NCBI RefSeq assembly: GCF_023898315.1
Contig: NC_064623.1
Coordinates: forward strand, 13,901,140-13,965,139
Direction of reading: 5' to 3'
From: Schistocerca nitens
Taxonomy: Eukaryota; Arthropoda; Insecta; Orthoptera; Acrididae
DNA length: 64,000 bases
The notes under the pieces are model-generated. The model ran no database searches, was not told the origin of the DNA, and was given only the letters and a program-made list of their open reading frames with translations. The position numbers were made by a program, and so were the translations under genes. Positions 36,351 to 47,677 of the stretch are shown in pieces; position 1 is the stretch's first letter; each line of letters opens with the position of its first letter.

Positions 36351-39300
36351 CGTTTTGAGACGGTGATTTGAGCACAGGTTAAAAAAGGGAGGAGACCTGT
36401 TGTTGTTTTTGTTTCCAGAGTGTTACCACAAACCGAAGAGCGCAGATTACTGAAGCTGGGTCAATATCTCACGTTGCCAAGCATTGTTTAGTACCGACAC
36501 CATACCACAGACGACAGAGATTTGTACAGAGTGGAGCCAGATTCAACTGTAATACCTACCTCGTATTTACCAACGTTTTGAGACGGTGATTTGAGCACAG
36601 GTTAAAAAAGGGAGGAGACCTGTTGTTGTTTTTGTTTCCAGAGTGTTACCACAAACCGAAGAGCGCAGATTACTGAAGCTGGGTCAATATCTCACGTTGC
36701 CAAGCATTGTTTAGTACCGACACCATACCACAGACGACAGAGATTTGTACAGAGTGGAGCCAGATTCAACTGTAATACCTACCTCGTATTTACCAACGTT
36801 TTGAGACGGTGATTTGAGCACAGGTTAAAAAAGGGAGGAGACCTGTTGTTGTTTTTGTTTCCAGAGTGTTACCACAAACCGAAGAGCGCAGATTACTGAA
36901 GCTGGGTCAATATCTCACGTTGCCAAGCATTGTTTAGTACCGACACCATACCACAGACCACAGACGACAGAGATTTGTACAGAGTGGAGCCAGATTCAAC
37001 TGTAATACCTACCTCGTATTTACCAACGTTTTGAGACGGTGATTTGAGCACAGGTTAAAAAAGGGAGGAGACCCGTTGTTTTTGTTTCCAGAGTGTTACC
37101 ACAAACCGAAGAGCGCAGATTACTGAAGCTGGGTCAATATCTCACGTTGCCAAGCATTGTTTAGTACCGACACCATACCACAGACGACAGAGATTTGTAC
37201 AGAGTGGAGCCAGATTCAACTGTAATACCTACCTCGTATTTACCAACGTTTTGAGACGGTGATTTGAGCACAGGTTAAAAAAGGGAGGAGACCTGTTGTT
37301 GTTTTTGTTTCCAGAGTGTTACCACAAACCGAAGAGCGCAGATTACTGAAGCTGGGTCAAGATCTCACGTTGCCAAGCATTGTTTAGTACCGACACCATA
37401 CCACAGACGACAGAGATTTGTACAGAGTGGAGCCAGATTCAACTGTAATACCTACCTCGTATTTACCAACGTTTTGAGACGGTGATTTGAGCACAGGTTA
37501 AAAAAGGGAGGAGACCTGTTGTTGTTTTTGTTTCCAGAGTGTTACCACAAACCGAAGAGCGCAGATTACTGAAGCTGGGTCAATATCTCACGTTGCCAAG
37601 CATTGTTTAGTACCGACACCATACCACAGACGACAGAGATTTGTACAGAGTGGAGCCAGATTCAACTGTAATACCTACCTCGTATTTACCAACGTTTTGA
37701 GACGGTGATTTGAGCACAGGTTAAAAAAGGGAGGAGACCTGTTGTTGTTTTTGTTTCCAGAGTGTTACCACAAACCGAAGAGCGCAGATTACTGAAGCTG
37801 GGTCAAGATCTCACGTTGCCAAGCATTGTTTAGTACCGACACCATACCACAGACGACAGAGATTTGTACAGAGTGGAGCCAGATTCAACTGTAATACCTA
37901 CCTCGTATTTACCAACGTTTTGAGACGGTGATTTGAGCACAGGTTAAAAAAGGGAGGAGACCTGTTGTTGTTTTTGTTTCCAGAGTGTTACCACAAACCG
38001 AAGAGCGCAGATTACTGAAGCTGGGTCAATATCTCACGTTGCCAAGCATTGTTTAGTACCGACACCATACCACAGACGACAGAGATTTGTACAGAGTGGA
38101 GCCAGATTCAACTGTAATACCTACCTCGTATTTACCAACGTTTTGAGACGGTGATTTGAGCACAGGTTAAAAAAGGGAGGAGACCTGTTGTTGTTTTTGT
38201 TTCCAGAGTGTTACCACAAACCGAAGAGCGCAGATTACTGAAGCTGAGTCAATATCTCACGTTACCAAGCATTGTTTAGTACCGACACCATACCACAGAC
38301 GACAGAGATTTGTACAGAGTGGAGCCAGATTCAACTGTAATACCTACCTCGTATTTACCAACGTTTTGAGACGGTGATTTGAGCACAGGTTACAAAAGGG
38401 AGGAGACCTGTTGTTGTTTTTGTTTCCAGAGTGTTACCACAAACCGAAGAGCGCAGATTACTGAAGCTGGGTCAATATTTCACGTTGCCAAGCATTGTTT
38501 AGTACCGACACCATACCACAGACGACAGAGATTTGTACAGAGTGGAGCCAGATTCAACTGTAATACCTACCTCGTATTTACCAACGTTTTGAGACGGTGA
38601 TTTGAGCACAGGTTAAAAAAGGGAGGAGACCTGTTGTTGTTTTTGTTTCCAGAGTGTTACCACAAACCGAAGAGCGCAGATTACTGAAGCTGAGTCAATA
38701 TCTCACGTTGCCAAGCATTGTTTAGTACCGACACCATACCACAGACGACAGAGATTTGTACAGAGTGGAGCCAGATTCAACTGTAATACCTACCTCGTAT
38801 TTACCAACGTTTTGAGACGGTGATTTGAGCACAGGTTAAAAAAGGGAGGAGACCTGTTGTTGTTTTTGTTTCCAGAGTGTTACCACAAACCGAAGAGCGC
38901 AGATTACTGAAGCTGGGTCAATATCTCACGTTGCCAAGCATTGTTTAGTACCGACACCATACCACAGACGACAGAGATTTGTACAGAGTGGAGCCAGATT
39001 CAACTGTAATACCTACCTCGTATTTACCAACGTTTTGAGACGGTGATTTGAGCACAGGTTAAAAAAGGGAGGAGACCTGTTGTTGTTTTTGTTTCCAGAG
39101 TGTTACCACAAACCGAAGAGCGCAGATTACTGAAGCTGAGTCAATATCTCACGTTACCAAGCATTGTTTAGTACCGACACCATACCACAGACGACAGAGA
39201 TTTGTACAGAGTGGAGCCAGATTCAACTGTAATACCTACCTCGTATTTACCAACGTTTTGAGACGGTGATTTGAGCACAGGTTAAAAAAGGGAGGAGACC

Positions 39301-40352
39301 TGTTGTTGTTTTTGTTTCCAGAGTGTTACCACAAACCGAAGAGCGCAGATTACTGAAGCTGGGTCAATATCTCACGTTGCCAAGCATTGTTTAGTACCGA
39401 CACCATACCACAGACGACAGAGATTTGTACAGAGTGGAGCCAGATTCAACTGTAATACCTACCTCGTATTTACCAACGTTTTGAGACGGTGATTTGAGCA
39501 CAGGTTAAAAAAGGGAGGAGACCTGTTGTTGTTTTTGTTTCCAGAGTGTTACCACAAACCGAAGAGCGCAGATTACTGAAGCTGGGTCAATATCTCACGT
39601 TGCCAAGCATTGTTTAGTACCGACACCATACCACAGACGACAGAGATTTGTACAGAGTGGAGCCAGATTCAACTGTAATACCTACCTCGTATTTACCAAC
39701 GTTTTGAGACGGTGATTTGAGCACAGGTTAAAAAAGGGAGGAGACCTGTTGTTGTTTTTGTTTCCAGAGTGTTACCACAAACCGAAGAGCGCAGATTACT
39801 GAAGCTGGGTCAATATCTCACGTTGCCAAGCATTGTTTAGTACCGACACCATACCACAGACGACAGAGATTTGTACAGAGTGGAGCCAGATTCAACTGTA
39901 ATACCTACCTCGTATTTACCAACGTTTTGAGACGGTGATTTGAGCACAGGTTAAAAAAGGGAGGAGACCTGTTGTTGTTTTTGTTTCCAGAGTGTTACCA
40001 CAAACCGAAGAGCGCAGATTACTGAAGCTGGGTCAATATCTCACGTTGCCAAGCATTGTTTAGTACCGACACCATACCACAGACGACAGAGATTTGTACA
40101 GAGTGGAGCCAGATTCAACTGTAATACCTACCTCGTATTTACCAACGTTTTGAGACGGTGATTTGAGCACAGGTTAAAAAAGGGAGGAGACCTGTTGTTG
40201 TTTTTGTTTCCAGAGTGTTACCACAAACCGAAGAGCGCAGATTACTGAAGCTGGGTCAATATCTCACGTTGCCAAGCATTGTTTAGTACCGACACCATAC
40301 CACAGACGACAGAGATTTGTATAGAGTGGAGCCAGATTCAACTGTAATACCT

Positions 40353-43288
40353 GTGGAAAGGAATAACATGATAGTAGGGTGAAAGGGACAATGGAAAACA
40401 AATAACTTAAAATTATAAATTTATTTGAAATAAAATTCTACATTTCTTCTACAAATCAGTTTGTGAAAGCTTATATTTAATTTTAATAGTCCTTTGTATC
40501 AGAAAGCCATTTCAAGAATCTAAAAAACTCAGCCTTTTTATTTTTCAACCTATGTACCATACGTCTTGTATTTCTAAGAGTTTGGTTAACAGTGGAAATC
40601 ATTGAATCATACTTCATATTTTTTGTGCTGTAAATGAAATCAAGTTATACTCTTCAGAATGCATGAATCTGTAATACACTTTATCTGCAAGCAGAATTTT
40701 GTAATATTTTACTGGGATCGAACATATGCATGAAGAAATTTCCCTCAGTCCTGAAGCTCATTAAAATATTTTATAAACTGTAGTCCTAAAACAAATATAA
40801 CAGTAATTTATAAAGTAACTAGCCATTTAGTTACATAACATAGTGCCATTTTTCTCCATTGCTGTATTCAGTAAATAAAAAAAATCATATGTGTAACACT
40901 CTTACATATTTGAAGACTATTAGTATCACTGTTTTGAAGATTCTTACTTAAAGAAACTGTTAATTCTTTTTTCTTATCACACTGGATACACATTCCTAGA
41001 AATTATTTCAAAAATATATTACCGAAATTATCTCAAAAATAAAATAAAAATGTTGATAACTTTTCTCTTGTCTCATAGGCTACAGATACTTAGAAACCCC
41101 TGTATCATGTTTTAAATGTGTATTACGGTTTTTTTTACTTTCTCTCATCAACGTTCACTATGAGATAAAGTGTTGATAGTGTTATTTTAGAGATCTTCGT
41201 TTCAATGCTACTGTATATTAGTGATTCTACAACAAACATCTGCAATCGTAAAATATAACACTTTGTATTTTATAGAAAAACAAATATGGGTAAATATCTT
41301 CATATCAGAGCAAATCACAGGTGGTTCTGGAACAATTGCACATTTGCTACGGTGAGTATAACTACACAGCTAACAGCTTTTTTTTTTGTTTTTTGTTTTT
41401 TTAGCATCATTGCCATTACACAAAGTCTTAGTGTTGCAGTTTAACATTTTGACCATATTCCTGAATTTGTAGTATTTACCCTCAACTAGAAAAAAATCGT
41501 CCAAGAAAAATCAACAAACTATGCACTAAATTCTGTTGATATGAGTTACATGTCTATGCAGAAAATTTCTCTCCTTTTCAGTGGATCAGCCAGGAGAAGG
41601 AAATTTTATATTTGTTGACATAGAACAGAAGTTATAACAATAAAGCTATAGTAACTGGCATACATATAATCAGTCAATGTGAACATAAAGAGACCAGTGG
41701 AAAATGAAGTAGTTGATGAGGCCACAGAAATACAGTATCTGAAGTAGATTACTGAGAACTCTGTTTATAATGTCTATATGTAGCAGAGTGGGATAAAACT
41801 GGAGCATGAGAGAAAACTGAAGTTCCTCAGGAAGGATTTCTGGCTCCTCTTTATGTCAGCAATTACCATTCTCTTTTATATTCACTGGATGTTTGTTGTA
41901 ATACACATCATTTAGTTTGGAAATTATTTTAAGATTTTAATCGTTTTTCTGTTTAGCTTTAACATACCTTGTCTTTCTGATACCGCAGAAGTCTGCAGTT
42001 CTGTTTAGACAGTTCATTGATTACTTGCTTCATAATAAATGCGGTCAGTATTTGCAGTTATTGCTGGAATTATTTAATGTCTGCTATCAATTGTACTTCA
42101 AATCATTCTTTGTCTTTGATGTGAACAATTGTAAGCTTCAATAAATATAAATGTATCTACTAGTTCTTAGGATACAGCTGGATTTAAAATGAAAAAAATA
42201 TATTTCATCAATACCGCATTTCATAGCTTATGACATGATGGAATGGAAATAGATTAGATGTATTTAAAGTGACAGATGTAGTTCAAATTTTTAGTGCCTG
42301 CAACAGTAATATCGTCAACAGTCATACAGTTTTGTGCTTAATGGCGCATACCATACCTCATTCCGTGTGTCCACAGCAAAGGCTATCTTTTATAAATAAT
42401 CATGGCAGGCTTTGTTCTTTAAGATATGGTTTAGCAATGCACAATGCTATTATAAAGTGTTATGAAACCTCTAGTGTTAAAACTGGAAAGAAACACACCA
42501 TTGTCCCATATCAAAGATTAAGAAATGTTGTTGGAAATGTGTTAAATTATCACCAACGGAGATTCAGAATAGTTAATTACGCCTTATTGAAGTGTACTCT
42601 GTGAGTCTAGCTAGGGACAACTAAATACTGCATATGGGATGCCAAACTGTAAACAAATTTGTGGTGGGAAATATCTTCCTTTCGATACGTTACCTGGTAC
42701 ATTATTTTATCCTGGAGGCTTGGTTCGTCACAAAATTCTATATATATCTAGATGCTTAGCGTCTACTTTCTTACACTTTGAATTATGACTAATACTTAGT
42801 TTAACAGATGCTGTTGGTATGTTTGTTGTTGTAGGTGACTCGCCAGAGACAAATATGGTGCTGCTAATGCATTATATTCCTGCCTGGAAGAATCGCAGGT
42901 GAGGACATGTGCGTAGCTGGAGTGACTCTTCTTCTCCAGTTGGCTGGAACATTTTCTAGGTCCGCTGGCGAATCGCTTGCTGTGGTGTTACTGGACAGCA
43001 TTCAGACACAAGACACCTTGTCCTTATCATCTCCGATGGACAGATTATCTGGGAATTTCGGCGTCTCCCGTTCTGTGCGTATAGCGGTTGGAGGCTCCCG
43101 CAGCGAGTAACGATCTTGTTCCAGCCGGTCCCTCTGTGACTTTACACCTGCGTGACTCTCCTGACCTGGCGAAGACGTCTCGATCTTCTCGATCTTCTCT
43201 ATGCATTTCCTCACAGTGAGTCCCTGTAAAAATTGTGTGTATATTTTTATCTATTTACTAGCTGACTGACAAAGGTAGACCACTTATA
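40353..43288. other. AT-rich unique DNA, no gene recognised
   Basis: After the satellite the base composition becomes clearly AT-rich with many homopolymer runs. A 111-codon open frame at 42269-42604 has no motif I recognise and an AT-driven composition, so I do not call it a gene. Around 42830-43215 the composition becomes more balanced, and a 67-codon frame (42907-43110) starts downstream of a possible splice acceptor (ttgttgtag at about 42835). This could be an exon of a host gene, but nothing in it supports a function. Confidence 0.5.
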
Positions 43289-43299
43289 CATGCAGCCTG

Positions 43300-43713
43300 A
43301 CAAAAAAAAAAGTGAAGCAGCCAGAAGTGGAGAAGCAGACGAAATGGAACCCCACAGTTTGTAAATTTGACTCGATACTGAAATTACCTCTCAAAGAACT
43401 TGGCAGTGTGAGCCTAAATATCAGTGTGATGTCACACCCTTTCTGGCGAGGAAGCTCCCGCTGTTCCAGCTGGGATAGGGGGTCATAAAGCCGTTGTATA
43501 CTCTCCTGAGGCAAGGTAGCTCACAACTATTGAACCTGTCCTTGATATTGTGGATAATGGCACTGGGACAGGACAAAGTTTATGTCCAAGCTGGTCCCAC
43601 ACATGTCGTATCTCGGACAGTGATGGAGACAGTTTTACATGTGAATGAGCATTTTCATGTTGAAAGCTGGCACCACGATACTGTCGCACGAGAGGCAACG
43701 CCTGAAATACCAT
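43300..43713 (-). pseudogene. Tc1-like transposase, C-terminal half, badly decayed
   Basis: The frame starting at 43713 reads VRQYRGASFQHENAHSHV, aligning to the FQQDNARPH region with His-Glu instead of Gln-Asp, then LSEIRHVWDQLGHKL, aligning to the third-acid region with Arg in place of Glu. A second frame (43514-43284) continues with MPQESIQRLYDPL, the conserved C-terminal segment. Two of the three catalytic acids are thus replaced and the frame is broken. Upstream fragments at 44246-44521 probably correspond to the N-terminal and leader part but lack clear motifs. Confidence 0.65.
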
Positions 43714-43885
43714 CAGAACTCAAATGATGCCCGATAATAGCTCACACTATGACACAAGAAGTAACCACCGCAGTGTCTCCCCAGAACACTAGGAGAATGG
43801 TACCTCTACACAGGTCGCCGCCAAACTGTCCGACCACAGTCATCCAGGCTAATGCAGAATGGTGGTTCATCGCTCAACACTTTGC

Positions 43886-44058
43886 CCCGGGGTTCGATTC
43901 CCAGCCGGGTTGGGGATTTTCTCTGCCCAAGGACTGGGTGTTTATGTTGTCCTCCTCATTCCATCATCATTCGTGAACGTGGCGAGTTTGGACTGTGTGA
44001 AGATTGTGACTTTGTATGGGCGCTGATAACCGCGAATTCGAGGGCTCCACAAACCAGA

Positions 44059-44108
<50 letters not shown>

Positions 44109-44115
44109 ACAACAA
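43886..44115 (+). mobile_element. 5'-truncated tRNA-derived SINE with (ATC)n tail
   Basis: It starts inside the tRNA-like head just before a B-box (GGTTCGATTCCC), continues with a body including GGGGATTTTCTCTGCCC and GACTGGGTGTTTATG, and ends in a long cat/atc repeat plus caacaac. The 11-mer caacactttgc at 43875-43885 and 44116-44126 is the target duplication. Confidence 0.85.
44059..44109. repeat. (CAT)n microsatellite, tail of the SINE
   Basis: Uninterrupted catcatcat repeats form the 3' tail of the SINE. Confidence 0.95.
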
Positions 44116-44828
44116 CAACACTTTGCGACGCCAGTCATCACCACTCCATGCTACCCAATCGGCAACACTCTGAATGGACCCAATTTTTGTTGTGGTGATA
44201 ACAGCAGTTTGTGCACAGCACTGTAAGTTCCAATTCTGGCTACTGCTAATCTCTGATGAATGGTGTGGGGTAACATGGAATATGGCATGGGGTCCATTTC
44301 TTGTTCTCAGATGGTGAGCGCAAATGTGAAAGGTTAACAGCATCTATGGTACACACCCTTCTGATCGTTATGCCTGTCCTCAGGTTCCTATTCAGTGCAG
44401 CACTGTGCCATTGCCACACATGAATGCCCAACGACTCGACCAGCTTGCCAGTTCCATCTGATAACGCAGTCTCACACATGTATGGTGCGTCTCCATGTCC
44501 TTCCCAGTGATCATTCAGCACCTGACGCTGTTTGCGCCCCCTTATATACCGGGGCTGGTAGAAACACTAAAGACAATCAACAATAATGTGCTGTTGAGGC
44601 CATTCTATCTATTACAGAGAATTGTAATGCTGATCATTTACATACCAGCCGATGGTGTACATTGATATCAGGCCATGTCTTCAAGGTGGTTCACTTTTTT
44701 GTCAGGCAGTGTACAATATACATTTTCGTCTTTTTTCATGTCACTTATGTCAAAATTCCCACTCCACCCCTAAGAGAGATAGAGGTGTCTTACACCAATA
44801 CATTGATTTACTGATAGTAAGTCATATA

Positions 44829-46306
44829 CACTGATGGACATGGGGAAATGTTACACCATAAATCTTGGCCGAATGTTACTAAAATGACCATTTCCATTGG
44901 CTATAGGATTTGTTCATCATAATGTTATCCTTCTCCAAGCTTACAGACAGTACAGAAAAAAAGCCATTCGTACATATGAATGGTGTGAGTGTGAGCTGTC
45001 TATTGGGTTTTAGTGTGCCTAACATCACTGGAACCTTTCAGGTGGAGGTCTCAACACAGTACCCACAGAGAAAGAGCCCGTGCAGCTTGTTGCCATCTTT
45101 TGGACTTTGAGAAGTGTCACATAAATGGAGCATCATACTGACAGATCACATACACATTTGGCTGTAGTGCAATTACTGCAGCACAAGTGGTGACGAGGTG
45201 AGGCCAGAAGAGTTGTCACTGCTCTTTCCAGAAAGATAACACAACAGTAAGATCGTATGAATAAACCACAGGCTCTGAGGAATAGGCGGACGACGATAGT
45301 TGATATTCGGAGAGGTGGGGGTGGGGGTGGGGGCTACACAGGCAGTGTGGGGCAGTCAGACCAACACCAACGTGTCTGTAGATGACCTGAAACCCCATAC
45401 CTCTCCAGTTCCCAGAATCATGGTATGGGAAGGTATTGGATATAACAATAAGAATGGTTTGATAATTGTTGAAGCAAGGTCGAAGTTGTTAACCTGTAGT
45501 GATTCCCATCATAAACAGGACCCCAAATGATATTTTTCAGTAGGATAATCCCACACTGCAGGTCACACCACTTTGAGGTCTTGCCCAGCGACCTGATTTT
45601 TAATTCATAGATCATGTCACACATGTGATGGTAAGACGTATACTTTGATACCAGCCTCTAATTAGCAGTCTTGATGGTCGGACAAGGCATGTGTTCCAGG
45701 CATGGCAAGAAATTCCTCAAGATATTTGGAGGCCGTTTGTTTCCATGATACAAGAAGAATACAAGAGTTATTGATGATTGCAATGTGTGTGTGTTTATAC
45801 TGTGGTGTCACTGCCAGACACCACACTTGCTAGGTGGTAGCCTTTAAATCGGCCGCGGTCCGTTAGTATACGTCGGACCCGCGTGTCTGTAGATGACCTG
45901 AAACCCCATACCTCTCCAGTTCCCAGAATCATGGTATGGGAAGGTATTGGATATAACAATAAGAATGGTTTGATAATTGTTGAAGCAAGGTCGAAGTTGT
46001 TAACCTGTAGTGATTCCCATCATAAACAGGACCCCAAATGATATTTTTCAGTAGGATAATCCCACACTGCAGGTCACACCACTTTGAGGTCTTGCCCAGC
46101 GACCTGATTTTTAATTCATAGATCATGTCAGACATGTGATGGTAAGACGTATACTTTGACACCAGCCTCTAACTAGCAGTCTTGATGGTCGGACAAGGCA
46201 TGTGTTCCAGGCATGGCAAGAAATTCCTCAAGATATTTGGAGGCCGTTTGTTTCCATGATACAAGAAGAATACAGGAGTTATTGATGATTGCAATGTGTG
46301 TGTGTT
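44829..46306 (+). mobile_element. Decayed Tc1-like transposon remnant, partly duplicated
   Basis: It begins near a TA followed by cactgatggacatgggg, a Tc1-style terminus. The transposase reads rightward. The recognisable part is PRIMVWEGIGYNNKNGLIIVEA (about 45410-45475), which aligns to the VMVWGAISY region between the first and second acids, then a decayed segment around 45530-45780. This second part is present twice because of a 511-bp tandem duplication. No intact terminus is visible on the right, where a solo LTR interrupts it at 46307. Confidence 0.6.
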
Positions 46307-46391
46307 TATACTGTGGTGTCACCGCCAGATACCACACTTGCTAGGTGGTAGCCTTTAAATCGGCCGCGGTCCGTTAGTATACGCCGGACCC
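45371..46391. repeat. 511-bp tandem duplication (two copies) spanning a Tc1/LTR junction
   Basis: 45371-45881 and 45882-46391 are near identical, differing at only a handful of bases. Each contains the Tc1 transposase fragment and the first about 90 bp of an LTR. The breakpoints share the 6-mer cgtgtc, present in the Tc1 sequence at 45371 and in the LTR at about 46392, so the duplication arose after LTR insertion by slippage or ligation at this microhomology. Confidence 0.9.
45801..45887 (+). mobile_element. 5' fragment of the same LTR (within the tandem duplication)
   Basis: This begins TGTGGTGTCACTGCCAGA like the solo LTR at 46312 and breaks off at cgcgtgtc, where the second copy of the tandem duplication starts. 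It is a product of the duplication, not of a separate insertion. Confidence 0.85.
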
Positions 46392-46843
46392 GCGTGTCGC
46401 CACTATCAGTGATTGCAGACCGAGCGCCGCCACACGGCAGGTCTAGTCTAGAGAGACTCCCAAGCACTTGCCCCAGATGTACAGCCGACTTTGCTAGCGA
46501 TGGTTCACTGCCTACAAACGCTCTTATTTGCCGAGACGACAGTTTAGCATAGCCTTCAGCTACGTCATCTGCTACGACCTAGCAAGCCGCCGTATTCAGC
46601 TACTATGTCTTCTGAACAGATAATATTGTGACTCATGTACCGTCAAGAGCGACGTTCATCATTAATGGATTAAAGATAAGTATCAAACTCATTCCGTCGG
46701 CTTTCTGAATTCTAATTCCTTGTCATGTTCCAGAGCTCACGTCAGTATAGTCCTTCCTTCCTCACGCCAGCCTGCGTGAGCTAAAACGCGTGCATTTCGG
46801 CGTCCATTCGTAGCACGGTGTTGGCTCTTCTGCCAACACAACA
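46312..46843 (+). mobile_element. Solo LTR (532 bp) of an LTR retrotransposon, Gypsy-like
   Basis: It begins TGTGGTGTCACCGCCAGA and ends CCAACACAACA, a TG...CA structure, flanked by the 5-bp repeat tatac (46307-46311 and 46844-46848). A 5-bp target duplication and no internal region mean recombination between two LTRs removed the body. I recognise the sequence from memory as a common orthopteran LTR; assignment to Gypsy is tentative. Confidence 0.88.
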
Positions 46844-46899
46844 TATACAGTGTTTCCTTCACATTCCAATGTCCTTCAGACATGCATGAAGGCTTCGGT

Positions 46900-47065
46900 G
46901 ACATATGGAAGTTTGGATCAGTCCTGGAGTCATGCCAGGGTAACCGCTCTCAATGAGAAAATCCGGGCTCGAGTCGCGATCCGGCATAAGTTTTCATGTA
47001 TCACAAACAGCTGACGTCAATCCGGATTCGTAAAACGCGAACCCATTTCGGAGTACAAAAGCGTA
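46900..47065 (+). mobile_element. Degraded tRNA-derived SINE fragment
   Basis: A region with GTTTGGATCAGTCCTGGAGTC, then accgctctcaatgagaaaatccggg, a B-box-like GGCTCGAGTCGCGATCC, and an AT-rich tail. It resembles a tRNA-headed SINE but the boundaries and tail are unclear and no target duplication was found. Confidence 0.45.
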
Positions 47066-47569
47066 TTCGTGCCTGTGGGAGTCTGAACTCCTAATGCAGA
47101 TGAGCCCCGAATGGGAAGTTTTACCATTGCCCCTTTATGTGACGAATACGTCCACAATTTTTGTGCCGTGTTGAGGCATGTTTTTATTCTCCGTGGCCAG
47201 AGAGTCATTTTCGGGGGATTGTCGCGCGAGGGAGAGCAACACGAGCACGTGATTGGCCCTAGCGCTTTCGTGACCGAAGTGGACGCAGTAACTGGGCGGT
47301 GTGGTCAGCTGCTGGGTTGCCGACGATGAAAGAGTGCACAGCACTGAAAGCCTCTACTAGCTTGGCGACGGGAAGTCACTAACGGTCACAGTGTGGCGTG
47401 GCGCACTGTGGACTCAGCAACCTGGTAGAGCGGTTGGCGTCTTCGGTACCCAGGCGAGAGGGTAGCAGTTGCAGCGGAGGCGGAGGTGGGGCCGAGCAGC
47501 GTCTGCGTGCTGTAGCAGCTCACGGTTGCACCCGAGTGGCTGAATGATTCAGAACTGTGTGCAGTGCTG
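47066..47569. other. Unassigned GC-balanced spacer
   Basis: No motif-bearing ORF is seen. A 47386-47520 stretch is relatively GC-rich. Nothing further can be said. Confidence 0.45.
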
Positions 47570-47677
47570 ACAAGGGAACCTCCCCATCGCACCCCCATCA
47601 GATTTAGTTATAAGTTGGCACAGTGGACAGGCCTTGAAAAACTGAACACAGATCAATCGAGAAAACAGGAAGAAGTT

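Larger units (their letters stand above)
22965..40352. repeat. Tandem satellite array, 223-bp monomer, about 78 copies
   Basis: The phrase tttaccaacgttttgag recurs with a 223-bp period (22972, 23195, 23418, 23641 and so on) until 40352, where a monomer breaks off after gtaatacct into unique DNA. 17,381 bp divided by 223 gives about 78 units. Monomers are nearly identical and differ by single bases, by loss of a TGT triplet pair in the gttgttgtttttg tract, by a 7-bp ccacaga insertion, or by a 3-bp gag deletion. Short ORFs in a few monomers arise only when a TAA is changed, and are not genes. No similarity to a known element is recognised in the monomer. The high identity implies recent amplification or strong homogenisation. 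Confidence 0.97.
43289..44711 (-). mobile_element. Decayed Tc1-like transposon with an inserted SINE
   Basis: Inverted termini containing cctgacaaaaaaa...agtgaagc (left, about 43295) and gcttcac-type ttcacttttttgtcaggcag (right, ending 44711) flank the element, with TA next to both ends. Without the SINE it is about 1180 bp, shorter than the usual 1.4 kb, so it carries internal deletions. The transposase reads leftward in fragments. Confidence 0.75.

Noticed and set aside
24335-38600. Open frames of 63-73 codons inside the satellite (24335, 26788, 30137, 35253, 38379) as small genes
   Set aside because: They appear only in monomers where a single base changes a TAA; the other ~70 monomers have the stop. 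No conservation of the frame.
22965-40352. CRISPR array
   Set aside because: The unit is a 223-bp head-to-tail tandem repeat with no alternation of short repeats and unique spacers; host is a eukaryote.
22965-40352. Hammerhead ribozyme in the satellite monomer (some satellites carry them)
   Set aside because: I looked for CTGATGA with GAAA on both strands of a monomer and found no such combination.
42269-42604. 111-codon open frame as a host gene
   Set aside because: AT-rich, no motif, no supporting signals; consistent with chance.
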